Below, piece by piece: positions 7,570-15,725 of a DNA stretch of 48,098 nucleotides. Location: positions 1-48,098 of the forward strand of contig CAYQJC010000001.1 of NCBI GenBank assembly GCA_964417825.1, in the 5' to 3' direction. Below the pieces are notes generated by a model. The model made no database searches. It was given only the letters and a program-made list of their open reading frames with translations, and was not told the origin of the DNA. Position numbers and translations under genes: made by a program. This stretch comes from CAYQJC01 sp964417825 (GTDB lineage: Bacteria; Patescibacteriota; Minisyncoccia; Minisyncoccales; CG1-02-41-26). Numbering within the stretch: position 1 is the first letter of the stretch; each line of letters starts with the position of its first letter.

Positions 7570-9048
7570 ATGGCTAATTTTAAACAATATTTAGAGCAAA
7601 TAAGAGAAATAGGTCGAGTGATGGGATTAAATCATTATTTAGCTTATGTTTCCGGCCTGCCTACTTTAAAATTGGGAGAAATGGTTATTACGGAAAGCGG
7701 ACAAAAGGGATTAGTTCAAGAATTAGATAAAGAAGTAGCGAAAATTTTAATGTTTGAGGTTGGAAAATTAAAAGTTGGAGAAGCAGTAACAAGAACTAAT
7801 ACTTTTTTTCAAATTCCGGTTTCAGAAAACCTTTTGGGTAGGATTATCAACCCCCTCGGTTATCCGATAGATGGTTTAGGGCCGATATTAGGAGAAAAAA
7901 AATACCTACCTATCCAAAGAAAAGCGCCGGGTATTACCGAACGAGTCAGGGTGAGCCAACCCCTACAAACGGGGGTGACAATCGTAGATCTCTTGGTGCC
8001 TATCGGATATGGTCAAAGAGAATTGGTTATTGGAGATGCCAAAACCGGCAAAACCACTTTTCTTTTACAAACTATAGTCAGTCAAGCAAAAGAAGGAATA
8101 ATCTGCATTTATGTTGGAATTGGCAAAGAAATTTCTGCTATTAAAGCGGTGGAGGACTATTTGAGAGAGATGAAAGTTTTAAACAAAACAGTAATGGTAA
8201 TTGCTACCTCGGAAAACTCTTCTCCCCTAAACTACCTTGCCCCTTTTTCGGGAATAACGATTGCTGAATATTTTCGCGAGGAAGGCAAAAATGTATTAAT
8301 TATTTTTGATGATTTAACCAGTCATGCTAAATTTTATCGAGAAATTTCTCTTTTAAGTGAGGAGTTTCCCGGCCGAAGTGCTTATCCTGGTGATATTTTT
8401 CATATTCAAGCAGCCCTCCTGGAAAGAGCGGGAAATATTAAAAAACCATCTCTTGCCAACAAAGAAGTAAGTATCACTGCTTTACCAGTGGCTGAAACCT
8501 TAGAAAATGACATTTCTGGTTTTATTCAAACTAATCTGATGGCAATGACTGATGGTCATATCTTTTTTGATATTAACGATTTTAGAAAGGGTAAACTTCC
8601 TGCTATTAACGCTTTCCTTTCGGTATCTCGTGTGGGAAATCAAACCAAAAAACCGTTAGATAAAAAATTGTCTGGCTGGATAAAAAGAACATTGGTTGAA
8701 TATCAAAGGGTAATGGAAATTGCTCAATTTGGTGGAGAGTTATCTCAAGAAACCCAAAAACTTTTAGACTTAGGGGAAAAAATAGAGATTCTTTTTAATC
8801 AAGAGGTAAAAATGATAATCCCCAGAGCTATTCAATTGTTTTTATTTGGATTGTTGCTTTCGGGATTTTGGGAAGATAAACCTCAAAATATAATGAGAGT
8901 AGAGGTTAATACAATTTTGAAAAATTATGAAAAAATTCTACCGGAGGTGAAAAAAGAGATAGAGAAGATAAATGATTTAGAAAAACTTAAAAATTTGGTG
9001 GAAAAAGTTATTCCAAAAGTTAGAGAAATTTTATACCAACCTATTTAA
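7570..9048 (+). CDS. atpA: F1-type ATPase alpha subunit
   Basis: 492 residues, diverged but complete. P-loop G155-DAKTGKT-162 (canonical GDRQTGKT), Walker B-type FDD at 246-248, PGR and AYPGD motifs, and SVSRVG with the arginine finger R354 that completes the beta catalytic site. The N-terminus is about 10 residues shorter than in E. coli, consistent with altered contact to the shortened delta. Residues 440-492 form the C-terminal helical domain with a charged tail. It would form the alpha3beta3 head with the beta subunit at 11650, from which it is separated by the two-component genes and gamma. Confidence 0.9.
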   Translation: MANFKQYLEQIREIGRVMGLNHYLAYVSGLPTLKLGEMVITESGQKGLVQELDKEVAKILMFEVGKLKVGEAVTRTNTFFQIPVSENLLGRIINPLGYPIDGLGPILGEKKYLPIQRKAPGITERVRVSQPLQTGVTIVDLLVPIGYGQRELVIGDAKTGKTTFLLQTIVSQAKEGIICIYVGIGKEISAIKAVEDYLREMKVLNKTVMVIATSENSSPLNYLAPFSGITIAEYFREEGKNVLIIFDDLTSHAKFYREISLLSEEFPGRSAYPGDIFHIQAALLERAGNIKKPSLANKEVSITALPVAETLENDISGFIQTNLMAMTDGHIFFDINDFRKGKLPAINAFLSVSRVGNQTKKPLDKKLSGWIKRTLVEYQRVMEIAQFGGELSQETQKLLDLGEKIEILFNQEVKMIIPRAIQLFLFGLLLSGFWEDKPQNIMRVEVNTILKNYEKILPEVKKEIEKINDLEKLKNLVEKVIPKVREILYQPI

Positions 9049-9053
9049 TTTTT

Positions 9054-9443
9054 ATGGCTAAACCAAATATTCTCATAATTGAAGACGATCCCCCAACTAT
9101 TAAGATTTTCCAGGAGGTGTTTACTATGGCTGGATTTAATGTTGAAATTTTAGATATGGGCCAAAAAGGAATTAGAAGGATGGAAGAAATTAGAGAAGGA
9201 AAGAAAGAAAAGCCAGACCTAATTTTATTAGATTTAATTTTACCAGATATGAATGGTATTGAGGTCTTAAAAGAGGCCAGAAAATATCCCGAAACAAGAA
9301 ATCTTAAAATCTACGCTTTAACCAACTATAGCGACCCGAAGTTTCAAGAAGAGCTCTTTAAAGAAGGAATTGATAAAATTTTAATTAAAACTCAATATTC
9401 TCTAAAAGAACTCACTGAAATAATTAAAGAGGCGGTAAAATGA
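9054..9443 (+). CDS. Single-domain response regulator (CheY-like)
   Basis: 129 residues made only of a receiver domain: acidic pocket E10-D11-D12, phosphoacceptor D60 in LLDLILPDMNG, switch T90 in ALTNYSD, and K112. There is no output domain, so it must act through protein contact. Its stop codon overlaps the start of the histidine kinase (ATGA), so the pair is translationally coupled. Its position inside an ATPase operon suggests the motor itself or a partner may be its target; that is inference. Confidence 0.9.
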   Translation: MAKPNILIIEDDPPTIKIFQEVFTMAGFNVEILDMGQKGIRRMEEIREGKKEKPDLILLDLILPDMNGIEVLKEARKYPETRNLKIYALTNYSDPKFQEELFKEGIDKILIKTQYSLKELTEIIKEAVK

Positions 9444-10768
9444 GATTTCATCTTTTGGTCTTCACTTTTATTATAATTTCCTGGTCGTTTTGTTTATATT
9501 TTTATAATCGGCCTGTTTTATTTGGAAAGTTAGAATGGTTAAAAATAACTTTCGCTTTAAGCATTGGCCTTATTTTTGAGCTTTTTTTTCTTGTTGTTAG
9601 TGCCTCTAAAATATCTTTAAAAAAATTTAAGGTTCCTTTAATAATTGTCTTTTCAATTTTTGCTTTGCTAATAATCTTTGGGGTTTTTGCTAACAATTGG
9701 CCAATCAATTATTTGATTAAACTTTCTCCTTGGGGGGTAGTTTTTGTTTTGTTGCTTTTAATCTACAGTGCCTTGGGAGGAGCAATTTTATTAGAAAGAT
9801 TTTTAAAAATTCCAGAGCTCCATCACTTACAATCCTTGTATATTCTGATTAGTTTTGGGCTATTTATAATTGCCATATCCATTTTATATGTTTTCCTTCC
9901 TCTATTTACTTTGCCCAGAGAGTATCTTTGGCTTAGTCCTTTGATAACCGTTATTTTTCTTTTATTGTTTATTTTTGGCTATTTTTTAATTAAAAGAGGG
10001 AGAGAAGAAGAATTTAAGAAAAGAAAAGAGGCAGAAAAACTCTCGGAAGAAGAAAGGAAATTAACTCAAGCTAAAGACCAGTTCATCTTGTCTCTTCAAC
10101 ATCATCTCCGAACCCCCCTGGTTCCTCTTAAGGGATATTTAGAAAAAATTGTTGAAGGTAGTTATGGCCCAGTAGAAAATCCAGTTGTTAAAGAAAAGCT
10201 TATTGAAATGAAAAAATCGGTTGATCTTCTCTATTCTCTAATGGAAAATTTAATAGAGATTCAGGAGCTAAAAATGGGAAGAAAAACTTTGAATTTAGAA
10301 GATTGTCGGATTGAAAATTTGATTAAAAATGTAATTGAGGAATTAAAATTTCAAGCTCAACAAAAAAATCTTTATTTAAAACTTGAACTCCCAACCAACG
10401 GAAAATTGCCAACCCTAAAACTGGATAAAAGAAGAATGAGAAAGGTGATTTGGAATTTGCTTGATAATGCTATTAAATACACCAACCGGGGAGGAGTAAC
10501 AATAAGGGTTGAAAATCAAAAATCAAAAATTAGAATTGTGGTGGCTGATACTGGTATTGGTATGGAAAAAGAAGAGATTGATTATTTCTTGAAAGGGCGA
10601 TTATTTGAAAGAGGTAAAGAGGCCGAGAAATTTTATGGTCCAGGCAGGGGGATAGGTTTAAATATTATTACTGAATTTGTTAAAGCTCATGGAGGGAAAG
10701 TTTGGGGAGAATCAGAAGGTTGGGGAAAAGGAACAACTTTCTACATTGAGTTGCCAGTTAAAGATTAA
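9440..10768 (+). CDS. Membrane sensor histidine kinase
   Basis: 442 residues. Six hydrophobic segments cover residues ~5-185 with no large extracellular loop, so it probably senses something in or near the membrane. Then a short coiled coil, HisKA with phospho-acceptor H221 in a QHHLRTPL box (the usual Glu/Asp after the His is a His here), N-box around N343 (WNLLDNAIKY), G1 box D370-TGIG, and G2 box GPGRGIGL at 400-407. All the ATP-binding motifs are intact. It is coupled by a 4-base overlap to the response regulator and sits 4 bases before gamma. Confidence 0.9.
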   Translation: MRFHLLVFTFIIISWSFCLYFYNRPVLFGKLEWLKITFALSIGLIFELFFLVVSASKISLKKFKVPLIIVFSIFALLIIFGVFANNWPINYLIKLSPWGVVFVLLLLIYSALGGAILLERFLKIPELHHLQSLYILISFGLFIIAISILYVFLPLFTLPREYLWLSPLITVIFLLLFIFGYFLIKRGREEEFKKRKEAEKLSEEERKLTQAKDQFILSLQHHLRTPLVPLKGYLEKIVEGSYGPVENPVVKEKLIEMKKSVDLLYSLMENLIEIQELKMGRKTLNLEDCRIENLIKNVIEELKFQAQQKNLYLKLELPTNGKLPTLKLDKRRMRKVIWNLLDNAIKYTNRGGVTIRVENQKSKIRIVVADTGIGMEKEEIDYFLKGRLFERGKEAEKFYGPGRGIGLNIITEFVKAHGGKVWGESEGWGKGTTFYIELPVKD

Positions 10769-10772
10769 AAAT

Positions 10773-11639
10773 ATGGCAATCTTAAAAGAAATCAAAGAGA
10801 ATTTAAAAGCGATTTCCAATATTGAAACAATTACCAGAGTTTATCAAGAAATTGCTAATTTAAGAATGAATAAAATTCGCCAAAAAGTATTAACCAACCG
10901 AGAGTTTATTAACCAGCTTTCTCAAGTTTATAGTTTAACAAAAAGGGCTTATCTTGCTCAATTCCGAAAAGGAAAAGTAACTAAAACTCAACAATTTTTT
11001 TTAAAAAGTAAAAGACCAAGAGTGGTAGTTTTTCTTTCTTGTAATGAACGGTTTTATGGAACTTTAATTTTAGATATCTGCAAAGAAGTTTTAAATTATT
11101 TAACGGAAAACAAAGCCACTTTAGTGGTGGTTGGGAAAATGGGTAGATATCTGATTGAAAGAGAAAGTCCGGGGAAGAAAATAGTTTATTTTGAATTAGA
11201 TGACGACAAGCCCAAAGCAAAAGAGCTTCGCGATATCATTGAATTTATTAAAAACTACCAAGAAATTATCGTATTTCATGGAAGTTTCCAGACCATTTTG
11301 ACGCAAAAAGTGACTCAAAGTAATATTTCCGGAGAAATAATAGTAGAGAAAGAATTGGAGAAGGTTAAAACTTATTTATTTGAGCCATCTCCCGAAGCAG
11401 TTCTGGGATTTTTTGAAACCGAGTTAAAGTCAGCTTTTTTTAATCAGGCTGTTTTAGAACATCAATTGTCTAAATATGCCACCAGAATGATAGCCATGTA
11501 TCGAGCTACTGAGAACGCCAGAAAACAAAAAAGGAAATTGATAATTCAACAAAAAAAATTAGAACGCCAATTGTTAAATAAAAAACAAATTGAACTTTTT
11601 AGCCCTTTGATAGGGCGAACTAACAAAAATTTTTTTTAA
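10773..11639 (+). CDS. atpG: F1-type ATPase gamma subunit
   Basis: 288 residues from the ATG at 10773, which begins MAILKEIKENLKAI like gamma subunits (A-x-x-K-E-I-x-x-x-I); the longer frame upstream overlaps the kinase gene and is not used. The N- and C-terminal helices that form the central shaft are well conserved (KYATRMIAMYRATENA, then ERQLLNKKQIELF). The middle Rossmann-like region is diverged: the usual S-D-R-G-L-C-G-G segment reads SCNERFYGT. The length is standard. Gamma would transmit rotation from alpha3beta3 to the c-like ring. Confidence 0.85.
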   Translation: MAILKEIKENLKAISNIETITRVYQEIANLRMNKIRQKVLTNREFINQLSQVYSLTKRAYLAQFRKGKVTKTQQFFLKSKRPRVVVFLSCNERFYGTLILDICKEVLNYLTENKATLVVVGKMGRYLIERESPGKKIVYFELDDDKPKAKELRDIIEFIKNYQEIIVFHGSFQTILTQKVTQSNISGEIIVEKELEKVKTYLFEPSPEAVLGFFETELKSAFFNQAVLEHQLSKYATRMIAMYRATENARKQKRKLIIQQKKLERQLLNKKQIELFSPLIGRTNKNFF

Positions 11640-11649
11640 AATCCAAAAT

Positions 11650-13014
11650 ATGGAATTAGGATATATTATCTCAATTCGGGGGGAAATAGTTGAGGTTGAG
11701 TTTTATAAAAATCCACCTTTTATTGGGGAGATATTAGTTTTGGAAAAAAATCCCAAGGTCTGGTTAGAAGTTCATAGTGCCTCCAAAAGAAAAACATTTT
11801 TGTGTCTTTCGCTAACTAATTCCGAGAAATTGTTTCGGGGAGCTAAAGTAAAAAAAACTGGCAAAAGTTTAGAGGTGCCGGTAGGAAGGGAGTTTTTAGG
11901 GAGAGTAATTGATATTTTTGGCAATCCTTTAGATGGAGGGCCCCCGATTGAAACTAAAGAAAAAAAATCAATCTATCAGTCACCCCCTTTTTACCACGAG
12001 ATTATTTCTGGAAAAGAAATAATTGAAACTGGAATAAAGGTAATTGACCTTTTTACTCCTTTGAGAAGAGGAGAAGAGTTGGGGATTTTTGGAGGAGCTG
12101 GCTTAGGAAAAACTGTCCTTTTGATTGAACTCCTTCATAATCTTGTTTTTTTCAGAAAGAGGATTGCTGTTTTTGCTGGTTTAGGAGAGAGAATCAGGGA
12201 AGGCCAAGAACTTTATGAAACTTTAAAAAAAACCAATGTCTTGCCCCGGGTTTGTTTAGTTTTTGGAGAGATGAGTGAATCGGCAATAATAAGATTTAAA
12301 GTCGGTTTTGTGGCCGCCACTATCGCTGAGTATTTTCGGGATAACCAACGAGAAGATGTTTTATTTTTTATTGATAATATTTATCGCTTCTTACAGGCAG
12401 GTAACGAACTTTCCACTCTTCTTTCAGTAATTCCTTCGGAAGATGGTTATCAACCTACTCTTTCCAGTGAAATCGGGAAATTGGAAGAAAGATTGGTCTC
12501 TAACAAAAATGGCTCAATAACCAGTATCCAAGCAATTTATGTTCCGGCCGATGATATTACCGATTCGGGAGTTCAGGCGGTTTTCCCCTATTTTGATTCA
12601 ACGGTCATCTTATCTCGAGACATCTATCAACAAGGAAGGTATCCAGCGGTAGATATTTTAGCTTCCTCTTCTTCAGTGATAGATCCAGCAATTGTGGGTC
12701 AAGAGCATTACGAGACAGTGGTTGAGGCAAAGAAAATTTTAGAAAGATATAAAGAACTTGAGCAAATTGTGTCAATTGTCGGCGAAGCTGAACTTTCGGT
12801 AGAAAATAGAACTATTTATTATCGAGCCAGAAAAATTTTAAATTTTATGACCCAGGACCTCTTTGCGGTGGCTGACCAGACGGGCAGAAAGGGTAAATAT
12901 GTTAAAAGGGAAGAAACGATTAAAGGGGTGAGGGCGATTTTAGAAGGGAAATTGGATCAGGTTCCCGAAGAGGCTTTATTGTTTATCGGGGGATTGAGCG
13001 ATTTAAGTTATTAA
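11650..13014 (+). CDS. atpD: F1-type ATPase beta subunit (catalytic)
   Basis: 454 residues that align almost without gaps to E. coli beta. Catalytic residues are present: P-loop GGAGLGKT with K154-T155, general base E180 and R181 (GERIREG), D242-N243 and R246 (IDNIYR), and the adenine-side Y in GRYPAVD. Several normally conserved segments are changed: M-N-E-P-P-G-A-R reads MSESAIIR, L-L-G-R-x-P-S reads LLSVIPS, and the DELSEED lever reads AELSVEN (380-386), losing three of five acidic charges. I expect ATP hydrolysis to be retained, with altered coupling to gamma/epsilon. Confidence 0.9.
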   Translation: MELGYIISIRGEIVEVEFYKNPPFIGEILVLEKNPKVWLEVHSASKRKTFLCLSLTNSEKLFRGAKVKKTGKSLEVPVGREFLGRVIDIFGNPLDGGPPIETKEKKSIYQSPPFYHEIISGKEIIETGIKVIDLFTPLRRGEELGIFGGAGLGKTVLLIELLHNLVFFRKRIAVFAGLGERIREGQELYETLKKTNVLPRVCLVFGEMSESAIIRFKVGFVAATIAEYFRDNQREDVLFFIDNIYRFLQAGNELSTLLSVIPSEDGYQPTLSSEIGKLEERLVSNKNGSITSIQAIYVPADDITDSGVQAVFPYFDSTVILSRDIYQQGRYPAVDILASSSSVIDPAIVGQEHYETVVEAKKILERYKELEQIVSIVGEAELSVENRTIYYRARKILNFMTQDLFAVADQTGRKGKYVKREETIKGVRAILEGKLDQVPEEALLFIGGLSDLSY

Positions 13015-13042
13015 TTGATTTTCAATTAATTTTAATTATTAA

Positions 13043-13312
13043 ATGGTAAATAGAGAAAAACCCCTCCTTGAAGTAAAAGTGTTTTGTTCTCCAGCCATTG
13101 AAAGAGAACCTTTTCGCGGAAAAGCTGAAGCAGTTTCTTCTCAAAATAGATTGGGAAAATTTGACATCCTTCCCCAACATACCAATTTTATTACCCTTAT
13201 TTTTGAGGAATTAACCATTCACACTCCGGAAAAGAAAAAAATCACTTACCAATTTAAAAGAGGGGTTTTGGAGGTAAGTGAAAACCAGGTCAGAGTGTTT
13301 TTGGGGCTCTGA
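13043..13312 (+). CDS. atpC: F1-type ATPase epsilon subunit, beta-sandwich domain only
   Basis: 89 residues matching the epsilon N-terminal beta-sandwich (RLGKFDILPQHTNFITLI corresponds to the G-E-F-G-I-L-P-G-H-A-P motif; ends GVLEVSENQVRVF). The C-terminal two-helix domain, which inhibits ATP hydrolysis in many bacterial enzymes, is absent: normal epsilon is about 130-140 residues. This fits an enzyme that works in the hydrolysis direction. Last gene of the operon. The 37 bases that separate it from the convergent gene at 13350 show no clear terminator hairpin. Confidence 0.8.
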   Translation: MVNREKPLLEVKVFCSPAIEREPFRGKAEAVSSQNRLGKFDILPQHTNFITLIFEELTIHTPEKKKITYQFKRGVLEVSENQVRVFLGL

Positions 13313-13349
13313 GAAAAAATTATTTTTAATCTTTCTTTTTTGCGAATTT

Positions 13350-15674
13350 TTATCTTTGAATTTCCGGAGGAGTAGACCCAATCGGCGGTTGGGAGGGAGT
13401 TATTCCTTCCAATGCTGATAATCCTTTTTTAAGATTTTCTAGAATCTTTTCCACTTCCTGATTTTTAGGATTTAATTCTAAAACTTTCTCAAATTGTTTT
13501 ATCGCTTTTTCTTTTTCTCCTTTTTTATCATAAACCAATCCTAACATATATAAAGCGTTAGAATAATTAGGATTCAGTTTGACTACCTTCTCAAATTCTC
13601 CTTGGGCTTGCTCGATTCTCTCTTTTCGCCAATAGAGCATTCCTAATTGAAAGGATATTCCAATATCTTGGGGAAAGGCCTTTTGGAGGTCTTCTAATTT
13701 GGCAATTGCCTCCTCCCCTCTCCCCTGCTGATCATAAGCTACTGCCATTAAATAGTGAGCGGGGGCATAATCTGACTTAAGGTTGATGGCTTTTTGTAAA
13801 TTTTCAACTGCCAAATCTAAAAATTCTTTTTCTTTAGCAATCATCTTTTCTTTTCGGAAATTCTGAGCCATTAAAATATAAACCCTTCCCATCTCCCCAT
13901 AAGGGAAAGGGGAAGCGGGCTCCAGTTCGCTGGCTCGACGATAAGATTCTAAAGCTATCTCGCCGGCATTTTCAATCCCAATTAAACTGCGATAAAAGAA
14001 ACCTCTCACATTCCAGTTGGCTACATTAAAGGGGGCTAAAGTTATCGCCTGGTTAAGGGATTTAACTCCATTGGAAATGTTCTCTTGAACCAATTGCCAT
14101 TTTCTTTCAGCTGACAATTCTTGGTCTTGGGCAATTAAATTAGCCTTAGCCAGATACAATTGGGCAAGATTTTGCCAATAAACATCTGTTTTAGGATTAA
14201 GGAGAGTAGCTTTTTGAATTGCTTTTATTCCCTGGTCAATATGCTCTTTTTGGACAAACTTAATTCCTTGAGTATAATAAACTTCCCCTAAATACTTCTG
14301 AGTTTGAAAAAAGAGCAAAAACAAGCCAAAAATTATAATTGCCAAAAAAATACCAGAAAAAACTGTTCGGCGAAAATAAGGAACGAGGTTGATTTTAATT
14401 TCGCGAGAATTGTAAAATAACAACCCAGCAATCACCACCCAAAAAATAAACCACAAAGTAAAACTAAAGGGAGAAAGAAAACCGGCCCCAAATAAAGCGA
14501 CAGCTGAAGACAAAAATCCTATTTTCATTCCCCGATAATCGTTGGCTTCAGTTAAGTGCTTGATTCCAAAATATATTGCCAAACCCAACAAAAATAGCAA
14601 AGAGAATCCGGCTAAAGCACCTTTGGTGATAAACCAATCTAAAAATTCTGAACTTCCTGAAGAAAATCTTGTTCCCCAAAAAATTGTCTGGTTAAGAAGG
14701 GGGGAACGATGTTTAGAATAATCAAAGATAAAAGTTCCCGGGCCTGAGCCAAAAAGAGCGTTTTTAATTCCTTGTTGATATACTTTTGTTAAAATTCTTC
14801 CTTCCGAAACAATCCCCGGGGAAACCTGGATGGGTAACTCGGGAAATCCAGTAAATCGTAAAGGGAAAAGGAGGAAAAAGAAAGATAAAACCAAAAGGCC
14901 CATCAAAACTCCTGCCCAACTACCTTTGATTTTCCCTTGAGGATCACTCAAACCGAGAATGGTCAAAGTTAAAATTCCAAATAAAAGAACCAACCAGGCA
15001 CTACCAAAGTCAATTAAAATAACTAAGGCCAATAAAATTGAAAAAATCCCATAAAAAATTGGCTTTTTAATTCGGAAGGCAAGAACTAAAGAAATGGGTA
15101 ACAAAACAGCAAAAAATATTCCTGCCTGATAAACACTGCCAAGGGTATTAAAGGAAATAATTTTGCTAAAATCAAATGGCAAAATAAAAATACCATAAAG
15201 CTGGAAAATCAAAAAAACTCCAGTTAATACTCCGGAGGTAAGAAGGAGAAAAATAGCAAAGAAAATTTCCTTTTCTTTAGTAAAAACATTAACTGAAAGA
15301 AAAACCAAAAGAAGAAAAGAAAAAATAGTAACGAAGCTGTCGGTAATCCCTAAGGGCCAGCCCCAAAAAGAAGCACTTGGCCAAACTGAAAGGAAAGTAG
15401 AAATTGAGAAAAAACCTAAAACTAAAAGAAGGACAAAAGAGAATAATTTATTTCCTCTTAAAATTATCTTTTTCTGACCAACCTGGCTTATAAGCCAGGT
15501 TATGCTACTCAGCAAGACCAAACCAAGCAACAAAATTTGCTTTGGAGAATTTAAAACATTCTGGGTAAAAGGCAAAAAGAAAAGGGGCGTTAAAAAAAAG
15601 GCTAAATATAAAGCAGTTTTGCTTATTTTAGTAAAGATAAACGAAGAAGTTTTCATTTTTTGGTGGGAATTCAT
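13350..15674 (-). CDS. O-antigen-ligase-like membrane protein with C-terminal TPR repeats
   Basis: 774 residues. The first ~460 are hydrophobic with a dozen or so membrane helices and an O-antigen ligase/polymerase-type loop (SSGSSEFLDWFITKGALAG). The remaining ~300 contain several TPR units (for example around AINLKSDYAPAHYLMAVAYD and KLNPNYSNALYMLGLVYD), ending in a Pro-rich tail. This architecture resembles the protein at 40712-42745. Families of this type join glycan chains or polymerise repeat units at the outer face of the membrane. The substrate is unknown. It converges with the F1-like operon. Confidence 0.75.
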   Translation of the reverse strand: MNSHQKMKTSSFIFTKISKTALYLAFFLTPLFFLPFTQNVLNSPKQILLLGLVLLSSITWLISQVGQKKIILRGNKLFSFVLLLVLGFFSISTFLSVWPSASFWGWPLGITDSFVTIFSFLLLVFLSVNVFTKEKEIFFAIFLLLTSGVLTGVFLIFQLYGIFILPFDFSKIISFNTLGSVYQAGIFFAVLLPISLVLAFRIKKPIFYGIFSILLALVILIDFGSAWLVLLFGILTLTILGLSDPQGKIKGSWAGVLMGLLVLSFFFLLFPLRFTGFPELPIQVSPGIVSEGRILTKVYQQGIKNALFGSGPGTFIFDYSKHRSPLLNQTIFWGTRFSSGSSEFLDWFITKGALAGFSLLFLLGLAIYFGIKHLTEANDYRGMKIGFLSSAVALFGAGFLSPFSFTLWFIFWVVIAGLLFYNSREIKINLVPYFRRTVFSGIFLAIIIFGLFLLFFQTQKYLGEVYYTQGIKFVQKEHIDQGIKAIQKATLLNPKTDVYWQNLAQLYLAKANLIAQDQELSAERKWQLVQENISNGVKSLNQAITLAPFNVANWNVRGFFYRSLIGIENAGEIALESYRRASELEPASPFPYGEMGRVYILMAQNFRKEKMIAKEKEFLDLAVENLQKAINLKSDYAPAHYLMAVAYDQQGRGEEAIAKLEDLQKAFPQDIGISFQLGMLYWRKERIEQAQGEFEKVVKLNPNYSNALYMLGLVYDKKGEKEKAIKQFEKVLELNPKNQEVEKILENLKKGLSALEGITPSQPPIGSTPPEIQR

Positions 15675-15725
15675 TTCTTTAGTTAATTTTATAACAAAAA
15701 TCCCTTAAGTCAATTAAAAATTTGT

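Noticed and set aside
11650..13014. Loss of a catalytic arginine in beta
   Set aside because: At first the Val in LLSVIPS seemed to replace the catalytic Arg, but that Arg is R246 of IDNIYR, which is present; the changed position is a different conserved Arg.
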